A stretch of 50,498 nt of DNA from an uncultured Coriobacteriaceae bacterium (GTDB taxonomy: Bacteria; Actinomycetota; Coriobacteriia; Coriobacteriales; Atopobiaceae), in assembly GCA_902790135.1 (NCBI GenBank), contig CADAQM010000017.1, forward strand, positions 1 to 50,498, in the 5' to 3' direction. A program made the translations under genes and the position numbers. This document shows positions 15,487 to 23,733 of this stretch, piece by piece (the first letter of the stretch is position 1; every line of letters starts with the position of its first letter). Under the pieces are notes generated by a model. It made no database searches. It worked only from the letters and a program-made list of their open reading frames with translations, and was not told the DNA's origin.

Positions 15487-15582
15487 GTACAATGCTTGCC
15501 CCACCGCAGCCATCACGCGCCCGCACATGCGATGTGAGATAATGCTTAGTTGCACATTACCGTTCACCTCAGGGAGACCTTT

Positions 15583-17604
15583 ATGCCCAACATGTCCGAC
15601 CGTCCGTCCTTCCCCAAGCGCGCCGTCGTCACCGGCGGCATGCCGTACGGCAACAAGAACCTGCACTTTGGCCACATCGGCGGCGTCTTTGTCCCGGCGG
15701 ACTTCTTTGCCCGCTTCCTGCGCGACCGCATCGGCGCCGAGAACGTCGTGTTCGTCTCCGGCACCGACTGCTATGGCTCCCCCATCATGGAGGGCTACCG
15801 CAAGAAGGTCGAGCAGGAGGGTTACGAGGGCAGCATCATCGACTACGTGCGCGCCAACCACGAGGACCAAAAGCGTGCGCTCGACCGCTACGGCATCTCG
15901 CTGGACATCTTCGCCGGCAGTGGCCTCGAGCCCGCCGCGTCCTTCCACAAGGCGCTCTCCGAAGAGCTGATCCGCCGTTTGCACGAGCAGGGGCATCTGC
16001 TCAAGCTCTCCACCCGCCAGTTCTACGACGTCGAGGCAGAGCAGTTCCTCAACGGCCGTCAGGTCATCGGCCGCTGCCCCGTGCGCGGCTGCAAGAGCGA
16101 GAAGGCCTATGCCGACGAGTGCGACCTCGGCCACCAGTTCGACCCCGAGGAGCTCATCGCCCCGGTCTCGCAGCTCACCGGCACCACCCCCGAGCTGCGC
16201 CCGGTCGACAACTGGTACTTCGACCTTCCCTCCTTCCGCGACACCCTCGAACAGCTCATGGACGAGTGGGACCTCGACCCGCAGGTGCGTGACGTCGTGA
16301 CCAAGACGGTCCGCGAGTCGCTCGTGGAGCCTGTCATCTACATCCAGGGCAAGTTTGCCGACGACTTCGCCGCCGTCGAGGGCAGCCTGCCCGCACACGA
16401 GACCCGCGAGGCCGCCGGCAACCAGCAGTCCTTCTCCGTCGCGTTTGCCAACTGGCAGGACCGCGACAAGGCACGCGAGGTCCTCGAGGCTGCCGGCGTG
16501 CGCTTCCGCACCGGAAAGACGCTCCTGCCCTTCCGCATCACCGGCAACATCGACTGGGGCGTGCCCGCCCCCGACATGGAGGACGTTTCCGGCCTCACCG
16601 TCTGGTGCTGGCCCGAGAGCCTGTGGGCACCCATCTCCTTCGTGCAGACGGTGCTTGCCACCGCACCCGAGGGTCGCTACAGCTCCACCGACTGGCATGA
16701 CTGGTGGTGCGCCGACGACGCGCGCGTCTTCCAGTTCATCGGTCAGGACAACATCTACTTCTACTGCGTGGCCCAACCGGCCATGTGGGAGGCGCTGGGC
16801 TGGGACCTCTTCCAGGACACCCCCATCGCCAACTACCACATCCTCTTCATGAACAAGAAGGCCTCGAGCTCCGGCAAGATCAAGCCGCCCATGGCTGAGG
16901 ACCTGCTGGACTTCTATACCCCCGAGCAGCTGCGTTGCCACTGGCTCTCGCTCGGCCTCGACCAGAAGGCCGTGAGCTTCAGCCCCAAGGCGTTCGACAC
17001 CTCCGTGAGCCACAAGAACAAGAAGACCGGCGAGGAGGTCCTCGTCAAGGACGACCCGCGCGTCGTCGACCCGGCCCTCAAGGAGAGCGCCTTCCTCACC
17101 AACATCTTCAACCGCCTCGCGCGCAGCTGCTTCTACGGCGCCGCCAACGTCTGCGACGGTCACCTGCCCACCATGGAGGCGGACGAGGACGTCATCGCCG
17201 CCTGCACCGAGGCCACGCTCGCCTACGAGCGCGCAGCACATCGCTTTGACGCGCACGGCGCCCTGGCCATCGCCGAGGAGTTCTGCCGCGCCGCCAACAA
17301 GCGCTGGGGTGACGAGAGCAAGGCCGCCAAGGGTGACGACGCAGCCTACGAGCACGCACTGGCCAACGCCTTCTGCGCGCTGCGTACCGTGACGCTGCTC
17401 ATGCATCCGGCCGTCCCCGCAGGCTGCGAGCTCATCGCAAAGCATCTCGCCTTTGCGCCTGAGCTCCTCTTCTCGTGGGAGCACGCCTTCGAGACGCCGG
17501 CACAGCTCGCCGTCGCAGAGGGCAAGACCTGCGCCGAGCACACGATCGTCGCCCTGCCGCCGCGCTTCGACTTCTTTGAGAAGCATCCCAGCCAGGGGAG
17601 GTAA
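15583..17604 (+). CDS. metG: Methionyl-tRNA synthetase-like class I enzyme
   Basis: 673 aa. Class I signature HFGH at residues 28-31, after GGMPYGNKN. A zinc-knuckle-like region CPVRGCKSEKAYADEC-DLGH follows, then DNWYFDLPSF, TGNIDWGVPAP and FIGQDNIYFYC, all MetRS-like. The position of the KMSKS loop reads KASSSGK (K426-S430), lacking the second lysine and the methionine. The start is ATG 15583 with AGGGAGA 5 nt before. There is no C-terminal tRNA-binding (EMAP) domain. It is either the genuine MetRS with a diverged loop or a paralogue; a canonical copy elsewhere would settle which. The downstream hydrolase starts 2 nt after its stop. Confidence 0.8.
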   Translation: MPNMSDRPSFPKRAVVTGGMPYGNKNLHFGHIGGVFVPADFFARFLRDRIGAENVVFVSGTDCYGSPIMEGYRKKVEQEGYEGSIIDYVRANHEDQKRALDRYGISLDIFAGSGLEPAASFHKALSEELIRRLHEQGHLLKLSTRQFYDVEAEQFLNGRQVIGRCPVRGCKSEKAYADECDLGHQFDPEELIAPVSQLTGTTPELRPVDNWYFDLPSFRDTLEQLMDEWDLDPQVRDVVTKTVRESLVEPVIYIQGKFADDFAAVEGSLPAHETREAAGNQQSFSVAFANWQDRDKAREVLEAAGVRFRTGKTLLPFRITGNIDWGVPAPDMEDVSGLTVWCWPESLWAPISFVQTVLATAPEGRYSSTDWHDWWCADDARVFQFIGQDNIYFYCVAQPAMWEALGWDLFQDTPIANYHILFMNKKASSSGKIKPPMAEDLLDFYTPEQLRCHWLSLGLDQKAVSFSPKAFDTSVSHKNKKTGEEVLVKDDPRVVDPALKESAFLTNIFNRLARSCFYGAANVCDGHLPTMEADEDVIAACTEATLAYERAAHRFDAHGALAIAEEFCRAANKRWGDESKAAKGDDAAYEHALANAFCALRTVTLLMHPAVPAGCELIAKHLAFAPELLFSWEHAFETPAQLAVAEGKTCAEHTIVALPPRFDFFEKHPSQGR

Positions 17605-17606
17605 CC

Positions 17607-18470
17607 ATGTGGCCAGCCGTACCCAAAACGTATCGCAGGACCACCTACGACCGTCCCGAGGCGACGCTGCACTATGCGCAGCGCATCGCCACGGCGGACG
17701 GGGCGCAGCTGGCCACCTTCGTCTATGGCCCCGAGGGTACCACGCTCGAGGATCTTCTCGCCTCTGACCTCGTGCTCGCCCTGCACGGCAACGGCGGCAC
17801 GCACGGCACGTTCAACGACGTCATCGACCGGCTTTGCGCCGCGGGAAGGGGCGTGCTCGCCTTTGACGCCCGCGCGCAGGGCCAGTCGAGCCGCGGCAGC
17901 CTGCCCCTCACCTACGAGCTGCTCGCTCAGGACGCCATCTGCGTGCTCGACGCGCTCGGCGTGAAGCGCGTCCACGTGGTCGGTCACTCCGACGGCGGCA
18001 TCGAGGCGCTCCTTCTGGCACGCGACTTTGGTGAGCGCATCGCGTCGATCGTCGCCGGCGGCGCCAACCTCACGCCCGAGGGCGTCATCGAGGACCCGTC
18101 GTGGGACACGGCGGGGTCTGCCGAGGCCAACCGCACCTGGGCGGCCTTCATGGAGGCGGGTGACCTTCCCGCCAGCATCGACGCGGCACTGCTCCCCCAG
18201 GCGGAGGACGCACGCCTCTCGGGCGAGCTGCTTCAGCTGATGCTCGACGAGCCGCACATCGACGCGGCCACGCTGGCTTCCATCTCCTGCCCCGCCTGCG
18301 TGCTCGTGGGCGAGCATGACTGCATCACCGACGAGGAGACCGAGGCCATCGCCCACGCGATTCCCGGCGCTCGTCTTGTCGTAGTCCCCGGTGTCGGGCA
18401 CAGCCTCCCCCGCCTCGCGCCCGACTCCGTCACGCTGCAGATACTCACCAACATCCTGCTCGTTGGGTAG
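17607..18470 (+). CDS. Alpha/beta hydrolase
   Basis: 287 aa. Catalytic triad pattern visible: nucleophile elbow GHSDGG with S128, acid in VGEHDC, and histidine in GVGHSLP. The oxyanion strand motif LALHGNGG is at about 57-64. Cytoplasmic, no signal peptide. Its ATG is 2 nt after the metG-like stop, with GGGGAGG in the metG end, so the pair is cotranscribed. Substrate unknown; the fold covers esterases, peptidases and lactonases. Confidence 0.88.
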   Translation: MWPAVPKTYRRTTYDRPEATLHYAQRIATADGAQLATFVYGPEGTTLEDLLASDLVLALHGNGGTHGTFNDVIDRLCAAGRGVLAFDARAQGQSSRGSLPLTYELLAQDAICVLDALGVKRVHVVGHSDGGIEALLLARDFGERIASIVAGGANLTPEGVIEDPSWDTAGSAEANRTWAAFMEAGDLPASIDAALLPQAEDARLSGELLQLMLDEPHIDAATLASISCPACVLVGEHDCITDEETEAIAHAIPGARLVVVPGVGHSLPRLAPDSVTLQILTNILLVG

Positions 18471-18490
18471 TCGCCCGCGAAGGCTGAGCC

Positions 18491-19030
18491 ATGACCCGTC
18501 GCAAGCCATATCGCAGTGTCGTAGACGCGCCCAGGGCGCGTACGCGCAGGCAGAGGCGCAGTCCCGAGGCGCAGTCGTCCCGGCCGCGCTTCCTGCGCTT
18601 CATGCTGAGCTCCGCCAGCTGCTCGCTTTTGGACCAGCTGCTTGCATGGCTTCTGTTCTCGCTGCTGAGACGGCACATGGCAGGGTCGGAGTTCCTGCGC
18701 ATCCTCATCTCCAACGTGGCGGCACGCGTCGTATCGCTCACGCTCAACTACTCCCTCAACCACCGTCTGGTCTTCACGCTCGACGTCAGCGACCCCGACT
18801 GGCAGCGCAGCGCACGCCGCGAGAGCCTGCCGCGCTTCATCGCACTCTCGGCCTTCATCCTCGCGCTCTCCACGCTGGGCGTCTACCTGGCGCATCGCTT
18901 CCTTGGCATCGAGGAGTGGCGCGCCAAGGTCGTTGTGGACATCGCGCTGTTCTTCATCAACTACAACGTGCAGCGCAAGTGGGTCTTCAGGCATGAGGTG
19001 AGCGTCAGGCCACCCGCAAAGCGCCACTAG
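18491..19030 (+). CDS. GtrA-like membrane protein
   Basis: 179 aa. A basic N-terminus (RRQRRSPE) is followed by four hydrophobic helices and the family C-terminal motif (FFINYNVQRKWVF). A central NYSLNHRLVF also matches GtrA. These proteins are thought to help move lipid-linked sugars across the membrane for surface polysaccharide modification. It lies 20 bp after the hydrolase and overlaps the end of the convergent histidine-kinase gene by 4 nt. The SD is weak, so the start could be a few codons downstream. Confidence 0.82.
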   Translation: MTRRKPYRSVVDAPRARTRRQRRSPEAQSSRPRFLRFMLSSASCSLLDQLLAWLLFSLLRRHMAGSEFLRILISNVAARVVSLTLNYSLNHRLVFTLDVSDPDWQRSARRESLPRFIALSAFILALSTLGVYLAHRFLGIEEWRAKVVVDIALFFINYNVQRKWVFRHEVSVRPPAKRH

Positions 19031-20445
19031 CGCTCCGTCGCCATGGCCTGGTACGCAAAGGGAGGGAAGCTTACCGTGATGGTGGTGCCCACGCCCACCT
19101 CACTCTGCAACGAGACCTCGGCATCGTGCAGGGCGGCAGCATGCTTGACGATAGCGAGGCCCAAGCCCGTCCCTCCGCTCGCACGTGAGCGCGAAGTCTC
19201 CACGCGATAGAAGCGCTCGAAGACCTTTGCCTGCGCCTCCTCGGGAATGCCGATGCCGGTATCCGCGACCTCAACCGTCGGATGGCCATCCATCAAGCCC
19301 ACGCGCACGTCAACCCTGCCACCAGGCCTGTTGTAGCGAATCGCATTGCTGCAGAGGTTTGCCACCAGCTCGTCCACGATGCGCGGATAGCCCTCGACCA
19401 GCGCAGACTCGCCGTCCAGCGTGAGGGTCACCCCTGCAGCGTCCGCACGGCCGGCCATGCGGTCGCACACGTCGTGCGCAATCGTCAGCAGGTCCACGGG
19501 CTCCATCGTGCCAAAGCTCTGCAGGCTGCGCTCGCGGTGTGACTCGTCGAGGCGCGACAGCATGAGGATGTCGTTGACCAACGCAGCCAAGCGCTGCGAC
19601 TCATCATTGATGCGAGCGGCAAAGCCCGGGATGTCCTCCTCCAGCACGAAGCCGTCGCGCATGAGCTCGGAGGCGCCCATGATCGATGCGATGGGGGTCT
19701 TGAGCTCGTGCGTCACGTTGGCAGTAAACTCGCGGCGGATGGCTTCGGCACTCTTGAGCTCCTCCATCTGTGAGATGAGCTCGGTCTGCTGCACGGCAAG
19801 GCGATCGGTCAGGGGCTGTAGCTCCTCGTAGGGAGCGGGTCCGTCAAGATGTGCTGGGTCGATCTGCAGGATGGGTTGGACCAGGCGAGCCGCCATGGTG
19901 CGAGAGGCGAACCAGGACACCACCACCAAGACGAGCAGGACGAGCGCCAAGATGCCCAAGTCACCCACTAGGATGGAGAACACGCCATTGCGCTCTACCG
20001 ACAAACGAATCACGTTGCCCGACTTGAGTCGGCGCGCCTCGTAGAGGCTCACGCTGCCCAAGGTGTCACTCGCTCTCGTGGACGAGCCGTCGCCATCATC
20101 AAGCGCCTCTACGATCTCCGGCCGGTCCTCATGGCCGACCAACTCGCCGGAAGACACGCGGCTGTCATAGAGCACCTCTCCCGAGGGAGTGACCAAGGTT
20201 GCACGCATGGCGCCGAAGTCGATGTTGGAGAGCTCGGTTGCCTCGTCATCTGAAGAGTTCAGCGTCGATGCCAGGACGTCGCACTCGTTGCCCAGCTCGA
20301 TGCGCGCCTCGGCCATGACCGTCGACTGGTGCAGGTATGCGGAGACCACCGTCGCGATCGTAGCCGACGCAACGGAGATGCTCAGCAGGGTGCCAAAGAC
20401 CCGGTCCGCAAGAGTCCTCTCCCTGGAAGACCGTCCGCGCGCCAC
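19027..20445 (-). CDS. Sensor histidine kinase
   Basis: 472 aa, PhoR/PhoP-partner-like. TM1 at about 18-38, an extracytoplasmic sensor of about 115 residues, TM2 at about 156-180, then the dimerisation domain with FTANVTHELKTPIASI (phospho-acceptor H246). The ATPase domain has LVANLCSNAIRYN (N box), DTGIGIP (G1) and GGTGLGLAIVKH (G2). It begins 3 nt after the response-regulator stop, so the two genes form an operon in RR-HK order. The signal is unknown; no neighbour clearly indicates it. Confidence 0.93.
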   Translation of the reverse strand: MARGRSSRERTLADRVFGTLLSISVASATIATVVSAYLHQSTVMAEARIELGNECDVLASTLNSSDDEATELSNIDFGAMRATLVTPSGEVLYDSRVSSGELVGHEDRPEIVEALDDGDGSSTRASDTLGSVSLYEARRLKSGNVIRLSVERNGVFSILVGDLGILALVLLVLVVVSWFASRTMAARLVQPILQIDPAHLDGPAPYEELQPLTDRLAVQQTELISQMEELKSAEAIRREFTANVTHELKTPIASIMGASELMRDGFVLEEDIPGFAARINDESQRLAALVNDILMLSRLDESHRERSLQSFGTMEPVDLLTIAHDVCDRMAGRADAAGVTLTLDGESALVEGYPRIVDELVANLCSNAIRYNRPGGRVDVRVGLMDGHPTVEVADTGIGIPEEAQAKVFERFYRVETSRSRASGGTGLGLAIVKHAAALHDAEVSLQSEVGVGTTITVSFPPFAYQAMATER

Positions 20446-20448
20446 GGA

Positions 20449-21123
20449 TTACGCCTGCATCCGGTAGCCCACGCCACGCACCGTCTGGATGAGCCTGGAG
20501 TGATCGCCAAGCTTGGAGCGAATGGTCTGGACGTGGACGTCCACCGTACGCGAGCCACCATCGAAGTCCCAGCCCCACACGCGCCTCAGCAGTGTCTCGC
20601 GCGAGAAGACCTCGCCCGGGAAGCGCATCAGGAAAGCGAGCAGGTCAAACTCGCGCATGGTGAGCGAGAGCGAATCGCCGTCGAGGGTCGCGCTGCGCCT
20701 GCTAGGCCAGAGCACCACGGGACCAACCTCAAGCTTGGTCGGCGCATCGACGGCGGAGCGGTTGGAACGCCGCAGCAGGGCACGCACGCGGCTCACCATC
20801 TCCATCATGCCGAAGGGCTTTGCGAGGTAGTCGTCAGCGCCGCCGTCCAGGGCACGCACGGTATCGAGCTCGGAGTCCTTTGCTGTGAGCATCATCACCG
20901 GTACGTCACGCAAGCCCTCGCTGTGGCGGATGCGCGCGAGAATGGCCAGTCCATCGGTGTCGGGCAGCATGATGTCAAGCAGCACCGCCTTGGGCAGCTC
21001 CTCCTTGCAGGCCTTCTGGAACTCCGCGTCATCGGCACAGCCCCGCGCCTCGATGCCCGCCTGCGTCAACGCATAGACCGTCAGCTCGCGAATGTTGGTG
21101 TCGTCCTCGACGTAATAAACCAT
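20449..21123 (-). CDS. OmpR/PhoB-family response regulator
   Basis: 224 aa. The receiver domain has the acidic pair EDD (6-8), phospho-acceptor D50 in LLDIMLPD, T80 and K102. The C-terminal winged helix has LTMREFDLLAFL and RTVDVHVQTIRSKLG. ATG 21123 has AAGGGGG 4 nt before. It is divergent from the MarR gene, and the 193-bp gap contains a minus-strand TACAAT that could be its -10 element. Confidence 0.94.
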   Translation of the reverse strand: MVYYVEDDTNIRELTVYALTQAGIEARGCADDAEFQKACKEELPKAVLLDIMLPDTDGLAILARIRHSEGLRDVPVMMLTAKDSELDTVRALDGGADDYLAKPFGMMEMVSRVRALLRRSNRSAVDAPTKLEVGPVVLWPSRRSATLDGDSLSLTMREFDLLAFLMRFPGEVFSRETLLRRVWGWDFDGGSRTVDVHVQTIRSKLGDHSRLIQTVRGVGYRMQA

Positions 21124-21222
21124 ACGTCCCCCTTTCGCACCTGATTGTACCGCGAGGAGTAGGGAGCTTGATACCCCTTACACTCCCCTAACATCGACGT
21201 AGACGCATCGATTTTGAAATCT

Positions 21223-21293
21223 CGGTACCTAACTACTCGGTACCATGTAATTATTGCTAGGTACCTTGACATTTACTGGAAGAGGCGTAGTGT
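21223..21293 (+). promoter_or_regulatory. Promoter and triple GGTACC operator of the marR-ABC operon
   Basis: Three GGTACC hexamers lie at 21223, 21239 and 21260. The last abuts a consensus -35 TTGACA (21266-21271), with TAGTGT at 21288 as -10 (16-bp spacing). The ATG follows about 24 bp later. The placement suggests autorepression by the MarR protein. Confidence 0.6.
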
Positions 21294-21316
21294 AGAGTCA
21301 ACTGAAAGGGGGACGC

Positions 21317-21769
21317 ATGACCGACACACCGGTATCCGATCAGGCGTTGGTCCGTCAGGCACTCCACGACTTCGGCTTCTTCGGCCACTACCTGCACATG
21401 AACGCGGGTGGCCGTAGCGGCCAGCAGCACATCCTCGTCAAGCTCCGCAGAATGGGCGACCATATGACCCAGCGCGAGCTGCAGGAGCTCTCTGGCATCA
21501 GCTCCGCATCCATGTCCGAGGTGCTTGCCAAGCTCGAGGCGTCAGGACTCATCGAGCGCACACGGTCCGACGAGGACCGTCGCCAGCTCGACATCGCCCT
21601 GACCGACGAGGGACGTACGAGGGCCGACGAACTCATCGAGAAACGCAAGGCATTTGAGAGCAGTTGCATGGTTTGCCTCACCGAGGACGAGCTGCGGCAG
21701 CTCATCGAGGTGCTTGACCGCGTGGTCGAGCACTGGAAGACACTTGAGGGAGAGGGGGCGTGCGCATGA
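21317..21769 (+). CDS. MarR-family transcriptional regulator
   Basis: 150 aa winged-helix protein. The recognition region reads MTQRELQELSGISSASMSEVLAKLEASGLIERTRSDEDRRQ (shown here only as landmarks at about residues 51-91), with the DxR wing DEDRRQ and the following LTDEGR helix of the family. AGGGGG lies 4 nt before the ATG. Its stop overlaps the ATG of the first ABC gene (ATGA), indicating translational coupling. It probably represses its own operon through the GGTACC sites and is released by a transported drug or metabolite. Confidence 0.92.
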   Translation: MTDTPVSDQALVRQALHDFGFFGHYLHMNAGGRSGQQHILVKLRRMGDHMTQRELQELSGISSASMSEVLAKLEASGLIERTRSDEDRRQLDIALTDEGRTRADELIEKRKAFESSCMVCLTEDELRQLIEVLDRVVEHWKTLEGEGACA

Positions 21770-23733
21770 GTCAGGAGCAAGGCAAGACCATGGCACATCT
21801 GTCGCTGGGAGACATCTTCCGTACCCTGGGCGGCAGCATACGGGAGAACAAGAAGAACTCAATCATCGCTCCCGTTTTCGTCTTGGGCGAGGTCATCATC
21901 GAGTGTGCCATCCCCTTCATTACCGCCCGTCTCATCAACGAGATGAGCGCCGGCTGCGGCATCGACACCATCGCACGCTATGGCATCGTGCTCACCATCA
22001 TGGCTATTATCAGCCTGGGATGCGGAACCATCGCGGGCATCGCGGCGTCGATCGCCTCCACCGGCTTTGCGCGCAATCTTCGCCACGACATGTTCGCGAG
22101 CATCCAGCGGTTCAGCTTCTCCAACATCGACCGTTTCTCCACCAACTCGCTGGTCACGCGCCTCACCACGGACACCCAGAACGTGCAGATGGCCTACATG
22201 CAGATCATCCGCTCCGCGGTGCGCAGCCCCATGATGATCATCTTCGCGGCCACCATGGCCTTCATCACGGGCGGAAAGATGGCCATCGTCTACGTGATCG
22301 TGGGATTCCTTTTGGGCTTCGCGCTCATCGGCATCGCCCGCATCGTCATGCCCATCTTCAGGCGCATCTTCAAGAAGTACGACGCGCTCAACGAGAGCGT
22401 CGAGGAGAACGTCACCGGCATTCGCGTGGTCAAGAGCTTCGTGCGCGAGGACTACGAGAACCAGAAGTTCAAGAAGGCGTCCGGTGAGGTGTTCCAGGAC
22501 TTCTGGGGCGCCGAGCGCATCCTCGCCTGGAACCAGCCCATCATGACCTTCGCGGTCGACACCATCTACGCCTTCGTCGTCTACTTTGGCAGCAAGACCA
22601 TCGTCTCCACCGCTGGCGCCGCCATGAACGTCGGCCAGATGTCGGCACTCATCACCTACGGCTTCTCGATGCTCATGAGCCTCAACATGCTCTCGATGAT
22701 CTTCGTCATGATCACCATGGCCGAGGAGAGCTCGCGCCGCATCTGCGAGGTTCTGCTCGAGCAGCCCGACCTGGCAAACCCGGAGAACCCCATCTTCGAC
22801 GTGCCCGATGGCTCGGTCGACTTCGACGACGTGAGCTTTGCCTACCATCCCGAGAGCGGCCGCTTTGCCCTGCACGACATCGACCTGCACATCAAGAGCG
22901 GCGAGGTCATCGGCATCATCGGCGGCACGGGCTCGTCCAAGTCAACCCTCATCCAGCTCATCAGCCGCCTCTACGACGCCACGCGCGGAACCGTCCGCGT
23001 GGGCGGCATCGACGTGCGCGACTACGACATGGACACCCTGCGCAACGAGGTGGCCGTCGTGCTGCAGCGCAACGTGCTGTTCTCGGGCACCATCAAGGAC
23101 AACCTCCGCTGGGGCAACGAGCACGCCACCGACGAGGAGCTCGTCGAGGCCTGCAAGCTCGCTCAGGCGGACGAGTTCATCCAGCAGTTCCCCGATGGCT
23201 ACGACACCTACATCGAGCAGGGCGGCACCAACGTCTCCGGCGGCCAGAAGCAGCGCCTGTGCATCGCGCGCGCCCTGCTCAAGAAGCCCAAGATCCTGAT
23301 CCTCGACGACTCCACCTCCGCCGTCGACACCAAGACCGACCAGCTCATCCGCGCCGGGTTCAAGAGCTTCATCCCGGAGACCACCAAGATCATCATCGCC
23401 CAGCGCACCGGCTCGGTCGAGGACGCCGACCGCATCGTGGTCCTCGACGAGGGCGGCATCAGCGCCGTGGGCACCCACGACGAGCTGCTCAAGACCTCCG
23501 AGATCTACCGCGAGGTCTACCTCACGCAGAACAAGGCCAGCCACGACGAGAACGCCATCGCAAACGAGGAGCCCAAGGTCACCGTCCTGGGCAAAGACGA
23601 GGTCCACGTGCATGCCGCAGCCGGTGGCAAGACGCCACAGGGCGGCACCTCCGCCCACGACGGCCTCGCAGCCGAGCAGGAGCTCACGGCCTTGGATGGC
23701 CAGATCACGGAGGGAGGCGATCTGAATGCCTAA
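21766..23733 (+). CDS. ABC exporter half-transporter, degenerate-site subunit
   Basis: 655 aa: a six-helix transmembrane domain (about 1-320), then the nucleotide-binding domain. Walker A reads GGTGSSKST, the signature NVSGGQKQR, and Walker B ILILDDSTSAVD, where the catalytic glutamate is replaced by aspartate. In heterodimeric exporters of the BmrCD/TM287-288 type one subunit carries this non-canonical site. An acidic tail of about 70 residues follows the NBD. ATG 21766 overlaps the marR stop by 4 nt. The partner is the next gene, overlapping by 8 nt. Confidence 0.92.
   Translation: MSQEQGKTMAHLSLGDIFRTLGGSIRENKKNSIIAPVFVLGEVIIECAIPFITARLINEMSAGCGIDTIARYGIVLTIMAIISLGCGTIAGIAASIASTGFARNLRHDMFASIQRFSFSNIDRFSTNSLVTRLTTDTQNVQMAYMQIIRSAVRSPMMIIFAATMAFITGGKMAIVYVIVGFLLGFALIGIARIVMPIFRRIFKKYDALNESVEENVTGIRVVKSFVREDYENQKFKKASGEVFQDFWGAERILAWNQPIMTFAVDTIYAFVVYFGSKTIVSTAGAAMNVGQMSALITYGFSMLMSLNMLSMIFVMITMAEESSRRICEVLLEQPDLANPENPIFDVPDGSVDFDDVSFAYHPESGRFALHDIDLHIKSGEVIGIIGGTGSSKSTLIQLISRLYDATRGTVRVGGIDVRDYDMDTLRNEVAVVLQRNVLFSGTIKDNLRWGNEHATDEELVEACKLAQADEFIQQFPDGYDTYIEQGGTNVSGGQKQRLCIARALLKKPKILILDDSTSAVDTKTDQLIRAGFKSFIPETTKIIIAQRTGSVEDADRIVVLDEGGISAVGTHDELLKTSEIYREVYLTQNKASHDENAIANEEPKVTVLGKDEVHVHAAAGGKTPQGGTSAHDGLAAEQELTALDGQITEGGDLNA

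Noticed and set aside
15241..17586. 781-aa minus-strand ORF opposite the MetRS-like gene
   Set aside because: Antisense shadow; its C-terminal part reads through the 62-bp tandem repeats, and the plus-strand gene has clear motifs.
22921..22950. Broken Walker A (GSSKS) in the first ABC subunit as a defect
   Set aside because: The Lys and following Ser are kept, and degenerate sites are normal in one subunit of heterodimeric exporters.
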